From Burkholderiales bacterium (lineage in GTDB: Bacteria; Pseudomonadota; Gammaproteobacteria; Burkholderiales; Burkholderiaceae_B): a DNA stretch of 64,000 bases. Each line of letters opens with the position of its first letter. Position 1 is the first letter of the stretch. The notes under the pieces were generated by a model. That model was not told where the DNA came from. It made no database searches and saw nothing but the letters and a program-made list of their open reading frames with translations. Location of the stretch: assembly GCA_027484315.1 (NCBI GenBank), contig JAIXTE010000152.1:53763-117762 (forward strand), in the 5' to 3' direction. A program made the translations under genes and the position numbers. This document shows positions 17,007 to 24,806 of this stretch, piece after piece.

Positions 17007-18365
17007 TCAAGCTTTTTTTGACCGTCCGCGCGGCGCCTTGCTTGCGGCTGCTTCCAACGCCGCACGCACAGCCCACAGGCGGTCCTGACCCCACACCGCC
17101 GTGTCGCCCACCTTGAATGAAGGCACACCCCACAGGCCTGCAGCAAACAATTCTTCACGGTTGGCAGCGGCCACGTCGCGCCATGCGGTGTGAAGCAGGG
17201 CCACTTGGGCACCTTCCCAGCGCAAGCCGACGCGCTCCACAATGGTTCGTAGGCCTTTGTCGCTGCCCGCATCAATGCCTTCAGCCCACACACCATGCAT
17301 GAAAGACAATACAAACTCCGGCCCACAGCTGTGCAGTTCTGCAAACGGAATCAGTGCCAGGCCCCGCTCGGTGGGTTTGCCCACGGGGTCATTCAGGCGA
17401 CCAAACGGGATATCGCGAACATGGGCTTCGCGGGCGGTATCAAGCACAATGTATTCACGTTTCACCTTGGGTACGGGCAAGCCACGCATCACCATGGGCA
17501 GCACATAGCGCAGGTTCACTTTCGCACCTGTTTGACAGGCCAGTTCGAATACCCGGGGCGCCACAATGGCGGAATAGGGGCTGCGGAACGAGAAGAAAAA
17601 ATCAATGGCGGGCGGGTTGCTCAGTGGGTTGGTCAGTGCGTTGGCCTGCGCCAACCCGTCATCTGGAGCAAACAACACGGAATCGGGCACGCCACCTGAC
17701 CCGCTGCGCTGGGCACCCAGTTCCTGCAGGCGTTGCTCCAAGTGGTACAGCCGGTCAATTCCCCAGTACCACTCGCCTTCGTAATACAGCATGCCGCCCA
17801 GGTAATGCCCCAGCTTTTGCCGCAAGGCATCCGCCTGTGCAATGTGGGCTTGTACCTCTTCATTGGACACCGGTTTCAAGCCATTGACTTGCTCGGGTGG
17901 AACCCGTGTTTCATCGCTGGCCCACAACCATTGGCCCATCGCAGCCGCATGCTCGCCAAACTGTCCAGCGGAAATGGCAGCCACCAAAGTGTGCTTGGCT
18001 TGCGCGCACCGCTGCGCATTGGGCTGGTAGCCGGGGTCGGTGAACTTCAATCCATGGCGCTGGGCCAGCAGGGCTGCGTCCACGCGGCTGTAGGCGACCA
18101 GTTTTTCACGCTCGGGCGCCGCTGAGTCGGGCGGCGGGCTGACCACATGCGGAATCAGTTGAACGTTGTAAAGGCTCAGAAACCTAGGCAAAGCCTGCGC
18201 CAGCAAGTGGCTGTAAGGGTCATCGATCTGATGAAAGTAATGCACATCGTGAGGACGCCGGGCGGCTTGCCGAGCCTTTTCTGCCTTGGCTCGCTTGGCC
18301 AACAAGGTGCTGCGTGCAAAACGCCTTTGAGTGATGGCGGGCATCAACAGGGTTTTCAGGCTCAT
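17007..18365 (-). CDS. Tandem DSBA-fold (2-hydroxychromene-2-carboxylate isomerase/kappa-GST-like) protein
   Basis: This 452-residue protein appears to hold two thioredoxin-like DSBA domains. The first begins at about residue 40 (HYFHQIDDPYSHL) and the second at about residue 260 (DFFFSFRSPYSAIVAPRVFE), ending with GVPSFKVGDTAVWGQDRL. Both lack the CxxC of disulfide oxidoreductases and instead have Pro-Tyr-Ser, the active-site wording of 2-hydroxychromene-2-carboxylate isomerases and kappa-class glutathione transferases. A glutathione-dependent isomerase or transferase is therefore likelier than disulfide exchange. The N-terminal 38 residues are strongly basic. There is no signal peptide, so it is cytoplasmic. 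Confidence 0.8.
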   Translation of the reverse strand: MSLKTLLMPAITQRRFARSTLLAKRAKAEKARQAARRPHDVHYFHQIDDPYSHLLAQALPRFLSLYNVQLIPHVVSPPPDSAAPEREKLVAYSRVDAALLAQRHGLKFTDPGYQPNAQRCAQAKHTLVAAISAGQFGEHAAAMGQWLWASDETRVPPEQVNGLKPVSNEEVQAHIAQADALRQKLGHYLGGMLYYEGEWYWGIDRLYHLEQRLQELGAQRSGSGGVPDSVLFAPDDGLAQANALTNPLSNPPAIDFFFSFRSPYSAIVAPRVFELACQTGAKVNLRYVLPMVMRGLPVPKVKREYIVLDTAREAHVRDIPFGRLNDPVGKPTERGLALIPFAELHSCGPEFVLSFMHGVWAEGIDAGSDKGLRTIVERVGLRWEGAQVALLHTAWRDVAAANREELFAAGLWGVPSFKVGDTAVWGQDRLWAVRAALEAAASKAPRGRSKKA

Positions 18366-18409
18366 GGTGCTGTCTCTGGTTATTGTTTTACAGCACTTTC
18401 GCCTGATAT

Positions 18410-20314
18410 TTACATACTGTCAATATTTAGCGCGCGATCAATGAAATCCCTGGCCACTGTGGGGCGGGGCACTTTCTGGTCAAACCAGCTGCGTACATTC
18501 TGGTCAAGCCCAATGCCATGCATGTAGTTGTACAGGGCCTTGTTCAAGCCTTCACCCAGTGCGCCATGATCCACGCCAGTGGGGTCGATAAAGCCAATGT
18601 CGTTTTTGGCAAAAGTGCCTTGGGGCATGGGTTTCAACTGGATACCGTATTCCTCCGGATTCTTGCCCACCGGCGAATGAACCGTGCAGGCAAAGCGGTG
18701 AAAGTAGCCTGACTGTATGCAACCCGCAGCAAACAGCTGGCGCACGTATTCCAGTGCGTCCACCGTGTCTTGCACGGTCTGGGTGGGGAAGCCGTACATC
18801 AGGTAAGCATGCACCAGCACGCCGGCATCGGTGAAACCCTTGGTGACCTGGGCCACCTGCTCAACCGATACGCCCTTTTTCATCAAATTCAACAACCGGT
18901 CAGAAGCCACTTCCAACCCACCGCTGATGGCAATACAGCCACTGTCGGCCAGCAACTGGCACAGCTCGGGCGTGAAGGATTTCTCGAACCGAATATTGCC
19001 CCACCATGAAATGGAGACTTGCCGCTCAATCAACTCCAGTGCAAGGGCCTTCAAGGCCTTGGGAGGTGCAGCCTCGTCCACGAAGTGAAAACCGGTTTGG
19101 CCTGTTTCGGCCACAATGGCTTCAATGCGGTTCACCAGTTCAGTGGCAGTGGCGTTTTCATAGCGGGAAATGTAGTCCAGCGACACGTCACAAAAACTGC
19201 ACTTTTTCCAGTAGCAGCCATGCGCCACCGTCAACTTGTTCCAACGGCCATCACTCCACAGGCGGTGCATGGGATTGAGCATGTCCAGCAGGCTGAGATA
19301 ACTGTGCAGGGGCAGACCATCCCAAGTGGGGGTGCCTACATCGCCAAAGGGCACATCGGGTTCAGCCCAGTTGGTGTATTGAACCTGGCCTTCTGCGTTG
19401 CGGGTGAAGGTGCGCACCAGACGCTGCGGGCCACGCTTGCCTTGCAGGTGTTCGATCAGGCAAAGCAAAGGGCGCTCACCGGAATCAAGTGTTACAAAAT
19501 CCACAAAATCAAACAGGCGGGGCTCGGCCAGTTCGCGCAATTCGGTGTTCACATAACCACCACCCAAGCCAATTTTTACTGCGGGGTTTTCTGCTTTCAT
19601 GGCTTGGGCCATGCGCAGGGCCGCATACACGGCACCGGGGAAAGGCACGGACAACAGCACCAACTGGGGTTGCTGGCGCTTGAATTCGGCAAGTGTCAGT
19701 TCCACCAGAATTTCATCAATCAGGGTGAAAGGCTGTTCCAGCGCATGCGCCAAGGGGTCGAAACTGGCCTGGCTGCCTGCCAGCGATTCCGCATAGCGCA
19801 CGAACTCAAAACGCTCATCAATGGCATCGGCAATCACATCGGCCAGGTCATTCAGGTACAGCGTGGCCAGGTGGCGGGCTTTGTCTTGTGCGCCCAAGGC
19901 ACCAAAGGCCCAGGCCAGCGGGTCGCCGCCGTCTTCGTCCACATACACATCCAGCGTTTCGAACCTGGGGCCTTCGGGCAAAAAGCCGCGGCTGTTGATT
20001 CGGTGGGCCAAGGTGGAATCGCCACCCTGCAAAAAGCGGATGGTGGGCGCAATGGTGGCACGGTAACGGCTGAACTGGTCCATGAACAGGGCCACGCGCT
20101 CGGTCACTTCCTCGTACTGCTCGATTTCTGCGGCAATTCGGTCCAGCCCTTCCGGGGAAAACAGGGTCAGCACAAGGCCCAGCGCAATGTCAGCTTGCAC
20201 GGAATCAATACCCTGCTTGCGCAGAAAACCGGTGATGTAAGCGGTGGACGGGTAGGGCGTGTTGAGTTGCGTCATCGGCGGGATGAACGACAACACGCGA
20301 AATGCAGTGGACAC
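18410..20314 (-). CDS. B12-binding-domain radical SAM protein
   Basis: The 634-residue protein opens with a Rossmann-like B12-binding region (RVLSFIPPMTQLNTPYPS; later KIGLGGGYVNTELRELAEPRLFDFVDFV and GERPLL). It continues with a radical SAM core whose iron-sulfur Cys residues lie at 367, 372 and 375 in GCYWKKCSFCD. This is Cx4Cx2C rather than the canonical Cx3Cx2C, a variant known in some B12-binding radical SAM families. Later phrases ISGGLEVASDRLLNLMKKGV and HAYLMYGFPTQT are typical of the core. The reaction is unknown. The GTG at 20314 was chosen: GAGG stands seven bases upstream, while the TTG at 20320 is one base from it. Confidence 0.85.
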   Translation of the reverse strand: MSTAFRVLSFIPPMTQLNTPYPSTAYITGFLRKQGIDSVQADIALGLVLTLFSPEGLDRIAAEIEQYEEVTERVALFMDQFSRYRATIAPTIRFLQGGDSTLAHRINSRGFLPEGPRFETLDVYVDEDGGDPLAWAFGALGAQDKARHLATLYLNDLADVIADAIDERFEFVRYAESLAGSQASFDPLAHALEQPFTLIDEILVELTLAEFKRQQPQLVLLSVPFPGAVYAALRMAQAMKAENPAVKIGLGGGYVNTELRELAEPRLFDFVDFVTLDSGERPLLCLIEHLQGKRGPQRLVRTFTRNAEGQVQYTNWAEPDVPFGDVGTPTWDGLPLHSYLSLLDMLNPMHRLWSDGRWNKLTVAHGCYWKKCSFCDVSLDYISRYENATATELVNRIEAIVAETGQTGFHFVDEAAPPKALKALALELIERQVSISWWGNIRFEKSFTPELCQLLADSGCIAISGGLEVASDRLLNLMKKGVSVEQVAQVTKGFTDAGVLVHAYLMYGFPTQTVQDTVDALEYVRQLFAAGCIQSGYFHRFACTVHSPVGKNPEEYGIQLKPMPQGTFAKNDIGFIDPTGVDHGALGEGLNKALYNYMHGIGLDQNVRSWFDQKVPRPTVARDFIDRALNIDSM

Positions 20315-20389
20315 GGGCAAACCTCAAGCTGAATGTAGCTGGATTCTACACCGGGTGGTCTGTATTTTTAACAAATGCAAGGCGGGGGT

Positions 20390-20515
20390 TTAGCAGCAAG
20401 GCATGCTCAAGGCACAACACACGGCACCGACTTCACAGCAAGAACCCGCGAACGCATAGGTGGTGGCCAATACGCCGGTCAGGAACACACTGGTCTTGGT
20501 AATCACTGCTTTCAT
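20390..20515 (-). CDS. 41-residue exported Cys-rich peptide
   Basis: This is a short gene with very strong start signals: AAGGAG lies seven bases before the ATG. The product is a signal peptide (MKAVITKTSVFLTGVLATT, cleavage likely after AFA at residue 23) followed by a mature peptide of only 18 residues. Six of those are Cys, arranged as three adjacent pairs (SCCEVG, VCCALS, PCC). Adjacent Cys pairs suggest soft-metal binding (Cu, Ag, Hg, Zn) or a dense disulfide knot. I do not recognise the family. An attenuator-like hairpin with a U-run precedes the ribosome binding site. It lies between the radical SAM gene and the divergent cupin gene. Confidence 0.7.
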   Translation of the reverse strand: MKAVITKTSVFLTGVLATTYAFAGSCCEVGAVCCALSMPCC

Positions 20516-20529
20516 GAAATTACTCCTTG

Positions 20530-20554
20530 AAAAAACAGGCAGCCAACCTGCCTG
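20530..20554 (-). terminator. Attenuator-like hairpin in the leader of the Cys-rich peptide gene
   Basis: Read on the minus strand, CAGGCAG (20554-20548) pairs with CTGCCTG (20542-20536) around a 5-base loop and is followed directly by six T (20535-20530), then AAGGAG of the peptide gene. There is no same-strand gene upstream that it could terminate, because the cupin gene at 20594 runs the other way. It therefore probably sits in the 5' leader and may control read-through. Confidence 0.6.
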
Positions 20555-20593
20555 CCACTACAATAGACCACGGTTTCATACAAAGTTCAATTC

Positions 20594-20959
20594 ATGCCAG
20601 TCAAATTAATACCATTTGCAGGAGCCTCCACTGCCCCTGAATACGATCGCCCACGCCCTGACCGGCTGGAAAAGGGCAACCCCCTTCGCACCACCTTGAA
20701 CCATTACGCCAGCAATGGCGTGAATGCCGGTGTTTGGGCGTGCGAAACCGGGGCGTGGCGCATTGCCTTTGCCCCCGGCAAGGACGAGTTTTTCCACGTG
20801 CTGGAAGGGCGAATTCAGATTACCGATGCCGAAGGACAAGCGAAACAATTTGGCCCTGGTGATGCGGGTGTAATTCCAGCTGAATTTACTGGAGTATTTG
20901 AAGTGCTGGAGCCCGTGCGCAAACATTACGTGATCATTGATCGCGAAGCGATCAAGTAA
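20594..20959 (+). CDS. Cupin-fold protein of the DUF861/(S)-ureidoglycine-like cupin_3 type
   Basis: The 121-residue cytoplasmic protein is a single cupin barrel. The pattern GVWACETGAWRIAFAPGKDEFFHVLEG is that of cupin_3 proteins, which keep a Trp/Glu-rich first motif. It continues with GRIQITDAEGQ, FGPGDAGVIPAEFTG and a C-terminal strand VRKHYVIID. The family's enzymatic role is mostly unknown. The downstream gene starts two bases after its stop, so the two are probably one transcript. Confidence 0.82.
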   Translation: MPVKLIPFAGASTAPEYDRPRPDRLEKGNPLRTTLNHYASNGVNAGVWACETGAWRIAFAPGKDEFFHVLEGRIQITDAEGQAKQFGPGDAGVIPAEFTGVFEVLEPVRKHYVIIDREAIK

Positions 20960-20960
20960 T

Positions 20961-21605
20961 ATGGCCCCCATCAACGCTGGCGAGCTAAGCCACAACATTC
21001 AGCTGATTATCGAGGTGGTGGCCACCCTTGCTTTTGCGCTCAGCGGCATTCTGGAAGGCGCACGCAAGCGGCTGGACGCGGTGGGGGTTTGTGTTGTTGC
21101 CTTTCTTGCCGCCTTTGGCGGTGGTACGCTGCGCGACCTGCTGCTCGATGTACGCCCCTTTTTCTGGGTGAAGCACATTGAACTGTTGTGGGCCGTGTTC
21201 GTGCTTTGCATTGTGGCCATGCTGTTCATGCGGCGGCGCCATTTTCATTTCACCGAAAAAGCCATTGCCTGGCCCGACACCCTGGGGCTGGGCCTGTTCA
21301 CCGCCGCAGGCGTGTTTGCAGCCATTCAAGCAGGCTTGCCCAGCCTGGTGGCGGTATTCATGGGGGTGATCACAGGCGTGTTCGGCGGCGTGCTGCGCGA
21401 CATTGTGTGCAATGAAATTCCACAAGCCTTTAAAGACCACCGCCCGTACGCCATTTGCGCCTTCTTTGGTGGCTGGGCTTACATTGCCCTGCGCGAATTG
21501 GACAACCCCGCTTACGTCAACATGCTGGGCTGCGTGCTGGTCACCGTGGGCCTGCGCGCCTTTGCAGTGTGGCGCAATGTGCGCCTGCCGGAGTGGAGAA
21601 ACTGA
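20961..21605 (+). CDS. TRIC-type (UPF0126/YicG) membrane channel protein
   Basis: This 214-residue protein has seven predicted helices built from two similar halves. Each half carries the family signature: first SGILEGARKRLDAVGVCVVAFLAAFGGGTLRDLLLD, then GVITGVFGGVLRDIVCNEIP (only key parts quoted). The repeated GG-x-x-RD motif is diagnostic of the prokaryotic TRIC family, trimeric cation channels related to the eukaryotic intracellular channels. The ATG at 20961 follows the cupin stop by one base; upstream in-frame codons would overlap the cupin gene. Confidence 0.88.
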   Translation: MAPINAGELSHNIQLIIEVVATLAFALSGILEGARKRLDAVGVCVVAFLAAFGGGTLRDLLLDVRPFFWVKHIELLWAVFVLCIVAMLFMRRRHFHFTEKAIAWPDTLGLGLFTAAGVFAAIQAGLPSLVAVFMGVITGVFGGVLRDIVCNEIPQAFKDHRPYAICAFFGGWAYIALRELDNPAYVNMLGCVLVTVGLRAFAVWRNVRLPEWRN

Positions 21606-21627
21606 AAGGTGAAACTGAGTAGGAGAT

Positions 21628-22131
21628 TTAAAACAAACCCATAGCCAAACCGTTGGCAAAGGCAGCGCCCAGTTCATGGCAACGTTCCAAATCGCCTGGA
21701 TTGATTATTTTTTGGGTAAGGATGTCACCCGGTGTTTGTGCATGGGTACAAACAACAATGGGTTCGGCAATGAGGTTCAAACGCCAACCCGTTGCAATCC
21801 GCTGAATCTGCTTTACAGCGCCATAGCCGTCACTGCCTGCACACACAAGCACGGTATAGGGTCGGCCGTTGATGTTGTTCAGCACTGGGTAATAGGTCCG
21901 GTCAAAGAAGTCTTTCATCAAGCCCGCCATCGAGCCCAAAGTTTCCGGGGCCACAAACACATAGCCATCCGCTTGCAACACATGCTGTTCTGTTGCCTCA
22001 CTCGCGTGAAGCAGCAGGGTTTTGGTTCCCGCTTCAGCGTCCATTTCTTCCCCAGCCCCTGCGGCCAATGCCTGCGCCATGGCCTTGGAGCCGCCGGTGA
22101 TGGAGTGGTAAATGATGAGCAGGGTTTTCAT
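21628..22131 (-). CDS. Flavodoxin-fold FMN protein/NADPH-dependent reductase-like
   Basis: The 167-residue protein starts with the FMN phosphate-binding loop of flavodoxins (LLIIYHSITGGSKAMAQALAAG). It then shows a second FMN contact region (GYVFVAPETLGSMAGLMKDFFDRTYYP) and a third (VLVCAGSDGYGAVKQIQRIATGW). This is the flavodoxin-like branch used by quinone or chromate reductases and electron carriers. It has no signal peptide. It stands alone, with its start about 90 bases from the mug stop. Confidence 0.8.
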   Translation of the reverse strand: MKTLLIIYHSITGGSKAMAQALAAGAGEEMDAEAGTKTLLLHASEATEQHVLQADGYVFVAPETLGSMAGLMKDFFDRTYYPVLNNINGRPYTVLVCAGSDGYGAVKQIQRIATGWRLNLIAEPIVVCTHAQTPGDILTQKIINPGDLERCHELGAAFANGLAMGLF

Positions 22132-22219
22132 TGGGAGCGATCGTGTCGGTTTATCTGTTATGCGAATAAAATTAGTTTATTTGCATAACAAATAAATTGA
22201 TAGAACCAGCAGCACGTGT

Positions 22220-22702
22220 TCAAAGCAACTTCGCCAATTCCCGCCACGGCTCCACAGTCCAGAACCTGCGTGCCAAACCGGAAGGTGAAGGCAACACAAA
22301 AAGCAGGGTATCGCCCACTTTCCCTTCCTGCAGACCATATTGAAGCGGTCCACCCAAAAACTCCTGCCCCGCACGCTTTGAAGTGAAAGCCAAAATTCGT
22401 GGTTGGTAGCGAAGTATTTTGGTCTGAAGTTCTTCACGACCAAAGTCGGAAGATGACAATACGCTGTCGGCACCGAATGTGTGTTTCACCAAGTCGGTCA
22501 GCCCTATTCCCAGAGTCAACAGTGCAGGGTATTCAGCAGGCGTAAAGCGGTGGGGGGTCAGCCCAACCTCGAACAGGGTGGGCCAGAACTTGTTTCCGGG
22601 GCCTGCATAATAGGCTTGCTGCATGGCTGAAACCGTGCCTGGGGCTGTGCCACAGAACACAATGTTTAGCCCGGCTTGAAGTACGTCAGGCAATACGCTC
22701 AT
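22220..22702 (-). CDS. mug: G/U mismatch-specific DNA glycosylase
   Basis: The 160-residue enzyme belongs to the Mug/TDG branch of the uracil-DNA glycosylase superfamily and removes uracil or thymine opposite guanine. The first active-site motif appears as NIVFCGTAPG, then YYAGPGNKFWPTLFEVGLTP, the Mug-specific GIGLTDLVK, and a second motif VLPSPSGLAR (family form NPSGLNR). The catalytic Asn of E. coli Mug (GxNPG) is replaced by Ala/Thr here (GTAPG), which is also seen in many Mug homologues and lowers activity. The length matches the family. Confidence 0.85.
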   Translation of the reverse strand: MSVLPDVLQAGLNIVFCGTAPGTVSAMQQAYYAGPGNKFWPTLFEVGLTPHRFTPAEYPALLTLGIGLTDLVKHTFGADSVLSSSDFGREELQTKILRYQPRILAFTSKRAGQEFLGGPLQYGLQEGKVGDTLLFVLPSPSGLARRFWTVEPWRELAKLL

Positions 22703-22779
22703 TGGGTTTGATACTTGTTCAACATACGGTGTGGCTTGTCAGGCAAACTAAGGGCTAGTTTAAACGAAGGAATTTTCCC

Positions 22780-22983
22780 TTGCGCTTCACATTCATTGTT
22801 CTGGTTTTCATGTCGGTGACGGGCTTGTCTGGCTGTAGTTCTCAACAACTTTACAGCGCGGGCCAAGAGTGGAAGAAAAATGAATGCAACAAGATCATCG
22901 ACCTGCAGGAGAGAAATCGGTGCATGCAAGGCAACCAAAATTCACACGACGACTACAAGCGCCAAACTGAAGAAGCCAGATAA
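22780..22983 (+). CDS. Small lipoprotein of unknown function
   Basis: The 67-residue product has a signal peptide with a lipobox LSGC; the lipidated Cys is residue 19. It continues as a hydrophilic, Asn/Gln/Lys-rich chain with two more Cys (NECNKIIDLQERNRC). The start codon is TTG at 22780, with GAAGGA eight bases upstream; the next Met would leave no signal peptide. It resembles the small lipoproteins of unknown function often found in proteobacteria, and I do not recognise a specific family. Confidence 0.65.
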   Translation: MRFTFIVLVFMSVTGLSGCSSQQLYSAGQEWKKNECNKIIDLQERNRCMQGNQNSHDDYKRQTEEAR

Positions 22984-23029
22984 CAAGGCTGGGCAGCGAT
23001 AGCGAACGCTGCCCAAAGCAGGGTACGAA

Positions 23030-23446
23030 TTACTCGATTACACGCTCGCCCATGTCACCCCAGGTTTGTATCTTGTTGGCTGTCACCTTGATCAGCGCCA
23101 CTTCAGGGTGTTCGGGGCCGTTGTCAAACCACTGTTCCAAGCCCTCGTGCCACAGTTTTTTCTTCAGATCAACATCGTCCACCACTGCGCCGGTGCCCCA
23201 AACCGAAATGAAGTTGGGGCCATCATGGTCAGAGAAAGTCAGTTGCACGCGGTCGTCTTCGGCCAGTTCAGCAATTTTGGTTGAATCGGATTTGGCGAAG
23301 AACCAGTTGTCCCCGTCGTACTCCACTTCACCATTGTTGGACATGGGGCGCGTGTTGACGCCGTGCTCTCCAACGGTTTGCATCATGCAGAAATCAATCT
23401 TGGCCATTGTTTTGGCCACATCAGCGAACTCTTTAGATTTTTCCAT
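23030..23446 (-). CDS. Pyridoxamine 5'-phosphate oxidase-fold general stress protein (GSP26-like)
   Basis: The 138-residue protein has a split-barrel FMN-binding fold: KIDFCMMQTVGEHGVNTRPMS, then DGDNWFFAKSDSTKIAELAEDDRVQLTFSD, a strand FISVWGTGAVVDD, the loop KLWHEGLEQWF, and VALIKVTANKIQTW. This order is that of the Bacillus YdaG/general-stress-protein-26 group, which binds flavin rather than making pyridoxal phosphate. GGAG lies eight bases before the ATG. It is probably transcribed alone. Confidence 0.85.
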   Translation of the reverse strand: MEKSKEFADVAKTMAKIDFCMMQTVGEHGVNTRPMSNNGEVEYDGDNWFFAKSDSTKIAELAEDDRVQLTFSDHDGPNFISVWGTGAVVDDVDLKKKLWHEGLEQWFDNGPEHPEVALIKVTANKIQTWGDMGERVIE

Positions 23447-23790
23447 GGGGTTCTCCAGTTGAGAATTTCCCGCACACCCCAGCGAGGAGGGCCGGGAGTG
23501 TAAGTGGACGGTCTAACCCGGGTTGATTGAAAAACAAGGGCGATATCCATTTGCCCGAATAATCCGGGGTTTGCCGAAACCGCAATTCATTCAGAATGGA
23601 TTGCGCGCCTTGCAATTCAATCTCCCCTATATAAACATTGCTGGGTGACGAGACCAAACTTTGGGTTGGGTCTGGGGGATGTCAGGAAGTTTGGGGGGCT
23701 GTTAACAGGCCATATGGAACATTGCGATTGCGCTTGGGTAAAAGCGCGCACCGCAATACAAGGCACATTCAAGCGATCGCCGTTCTTCGC
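23447..23790. other. Gene-free stretch between PNPOx-fold and hydrolase genes
   Basis: This 344-bp stretch must hold the promoter of the leftward GSP26-like gene. I see no convincing coding frame, RNA gene or terminator. A minus-strand frame at 23433-23657 overlaps the start of the GSP26-like gene and reads like random sequence. Confidence 0.5.
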
Positions 23791-24717
23791 TCAATGGGGC
23801 AGTGTTTCTTTCAAAAAGTCCAATTGAGGCTGGAGGGAATCCGGGAAGTAGGGTTCGAAATATGGATCAAAATGATCGGCATCGATCTGCTTCACCTGCA
23901 GGTACGGATTGGCCACGCGCTGGACTTTGTCTGCGACAAAAGGGGCAACCGTGTCCCGTGTCGCGCCGATGATCAGCATCGGAATATGAACTTTTTTAAG
24001 GCGTGTCCAAGGGCGATAAAAGCCCATTGTCAGCAATGAACGCGCTGTTACACGGTTGTCGTACTTCTTGTTCTCGTGTGCTGCAAGTCCAAGCTGTAGT
24101 GCATCCCAGGCATGGTCGCGGTCCATGGAACCAAACTCACCCTTGTGAGATACCGTCGGAATATGGAGTGGGGTGCCCGGCTTCAATAGATCCGCAACTC
24201 CGTAGGCAACCATCTGTGCCACGCGAGGCAACGGTACGGCTCGCACGGCAGCGACGCCATCGAGCATCGGCACGTGAATGATGGCGCCATGCAAGTCAGG
24301 ATGCTGTGTCGCAAGGTCGACGACATGGCCTCCACCAAATGACGTTCCCCACAGCACGATTCGATGTGCATCCACCTGCTGCTGGCTTTTCAGGTGGGCC
24401 AGCGCGGCATTCGCTGCCCTCACGCGCCGCCAGGGGTTAATGTCCTGACGCGGCCAGCCACCGCTTAGGCCCCAGCATGGGAAGTCGAACTCCATGACAG
24501 CGTAACCCGCTGCCACAAAGCGGTTCACGAAAGAATGTGTCAGCGCATACTGCACACTGCCCCAGCCGCCCACCATGAGGATGGCTGGCACTGGCTTGGC
24601 GCTTGCGGATTCGGGGAGGTGCAGCGTCGCCGAACAAGTATCGCCATCTGCAACAAACACAGACTTGATGGCACTGGCCTTGATGTCCAGAAGGTCGGGA
24701 TTTCGGCGGTTTACCAT
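23791..24717 (-). CDS. Alpha/beta hydrolase
   Basis: The 308-residue enzyme has a Ser-hydrolase fold: VPAILMVGGWGSVQ at the oxyanion region, MEFDFPCWGLSGG, the nucleophile elbow LWGTSFGGGH (Gly-x-Ser-x-Gly), LIIGATRDTVAP carrying the acid, and IDADHFDPYFE carrying the likely catalytic His. It looks like the DLH/acetyl-xylan-esterase-like branch with a long insert. The ATG at 24717 was chosen because AGGAG lies seven bases upstream. It follows the SDR gene by 89 bases on the same strand, so both probably answer to the TetR-type operators at 25717-25768. Confidence 0.8.
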   Translation of the reverse strand: MVNRRNPDLLDIKASAIKSVFVADGDTCSATLHLPESASAKPVPAILMVGGWGSVQYALTHSFVNRFVAAGYAVMEFDFPCWGLSGGWPRQDINPWRRVRAANAALAHLKSQQQVDAHRIVLWGTSFGGGHVVDLATQHPDLHGAIIHVPMLDGVAAVRAVPLPRVAQMVAYGVADLLKPGTPLHIPTVSHKGEFGSMDRDHAWDALQLGLAAHENKKYDNRVTARSLLTMGFYRPWTRLKKVHIPMLIIGATRDTVAPFVADKVQRVANPYLQVKQIDADHFDPYFEPYFPDSLQPQLDFLKETLPH

Positions 24718-24806
24718 GAACTTCTCCTGAGTATTTTTTCTTGCGGTTGATGTTGGTTCTCCGGGCACGGAGCGGGCCGCGACAAGCAGCCCTTGGCGTG
24801 GTCCAC

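Noticed and set aside
17007..18365. Disulfide oxidoreductase (DsbA) function
   Set aside because: Neither thioredoxin-like domain has CxxC, and there is no signal peptide.
23433..23657. Minus-strand 74-codon frame upstream of the GSP26-like gene
   Set aside because: It overlaps the start of the real gene and its ribosome binding site, has no signal or family resemblance, and reads like random sequence.
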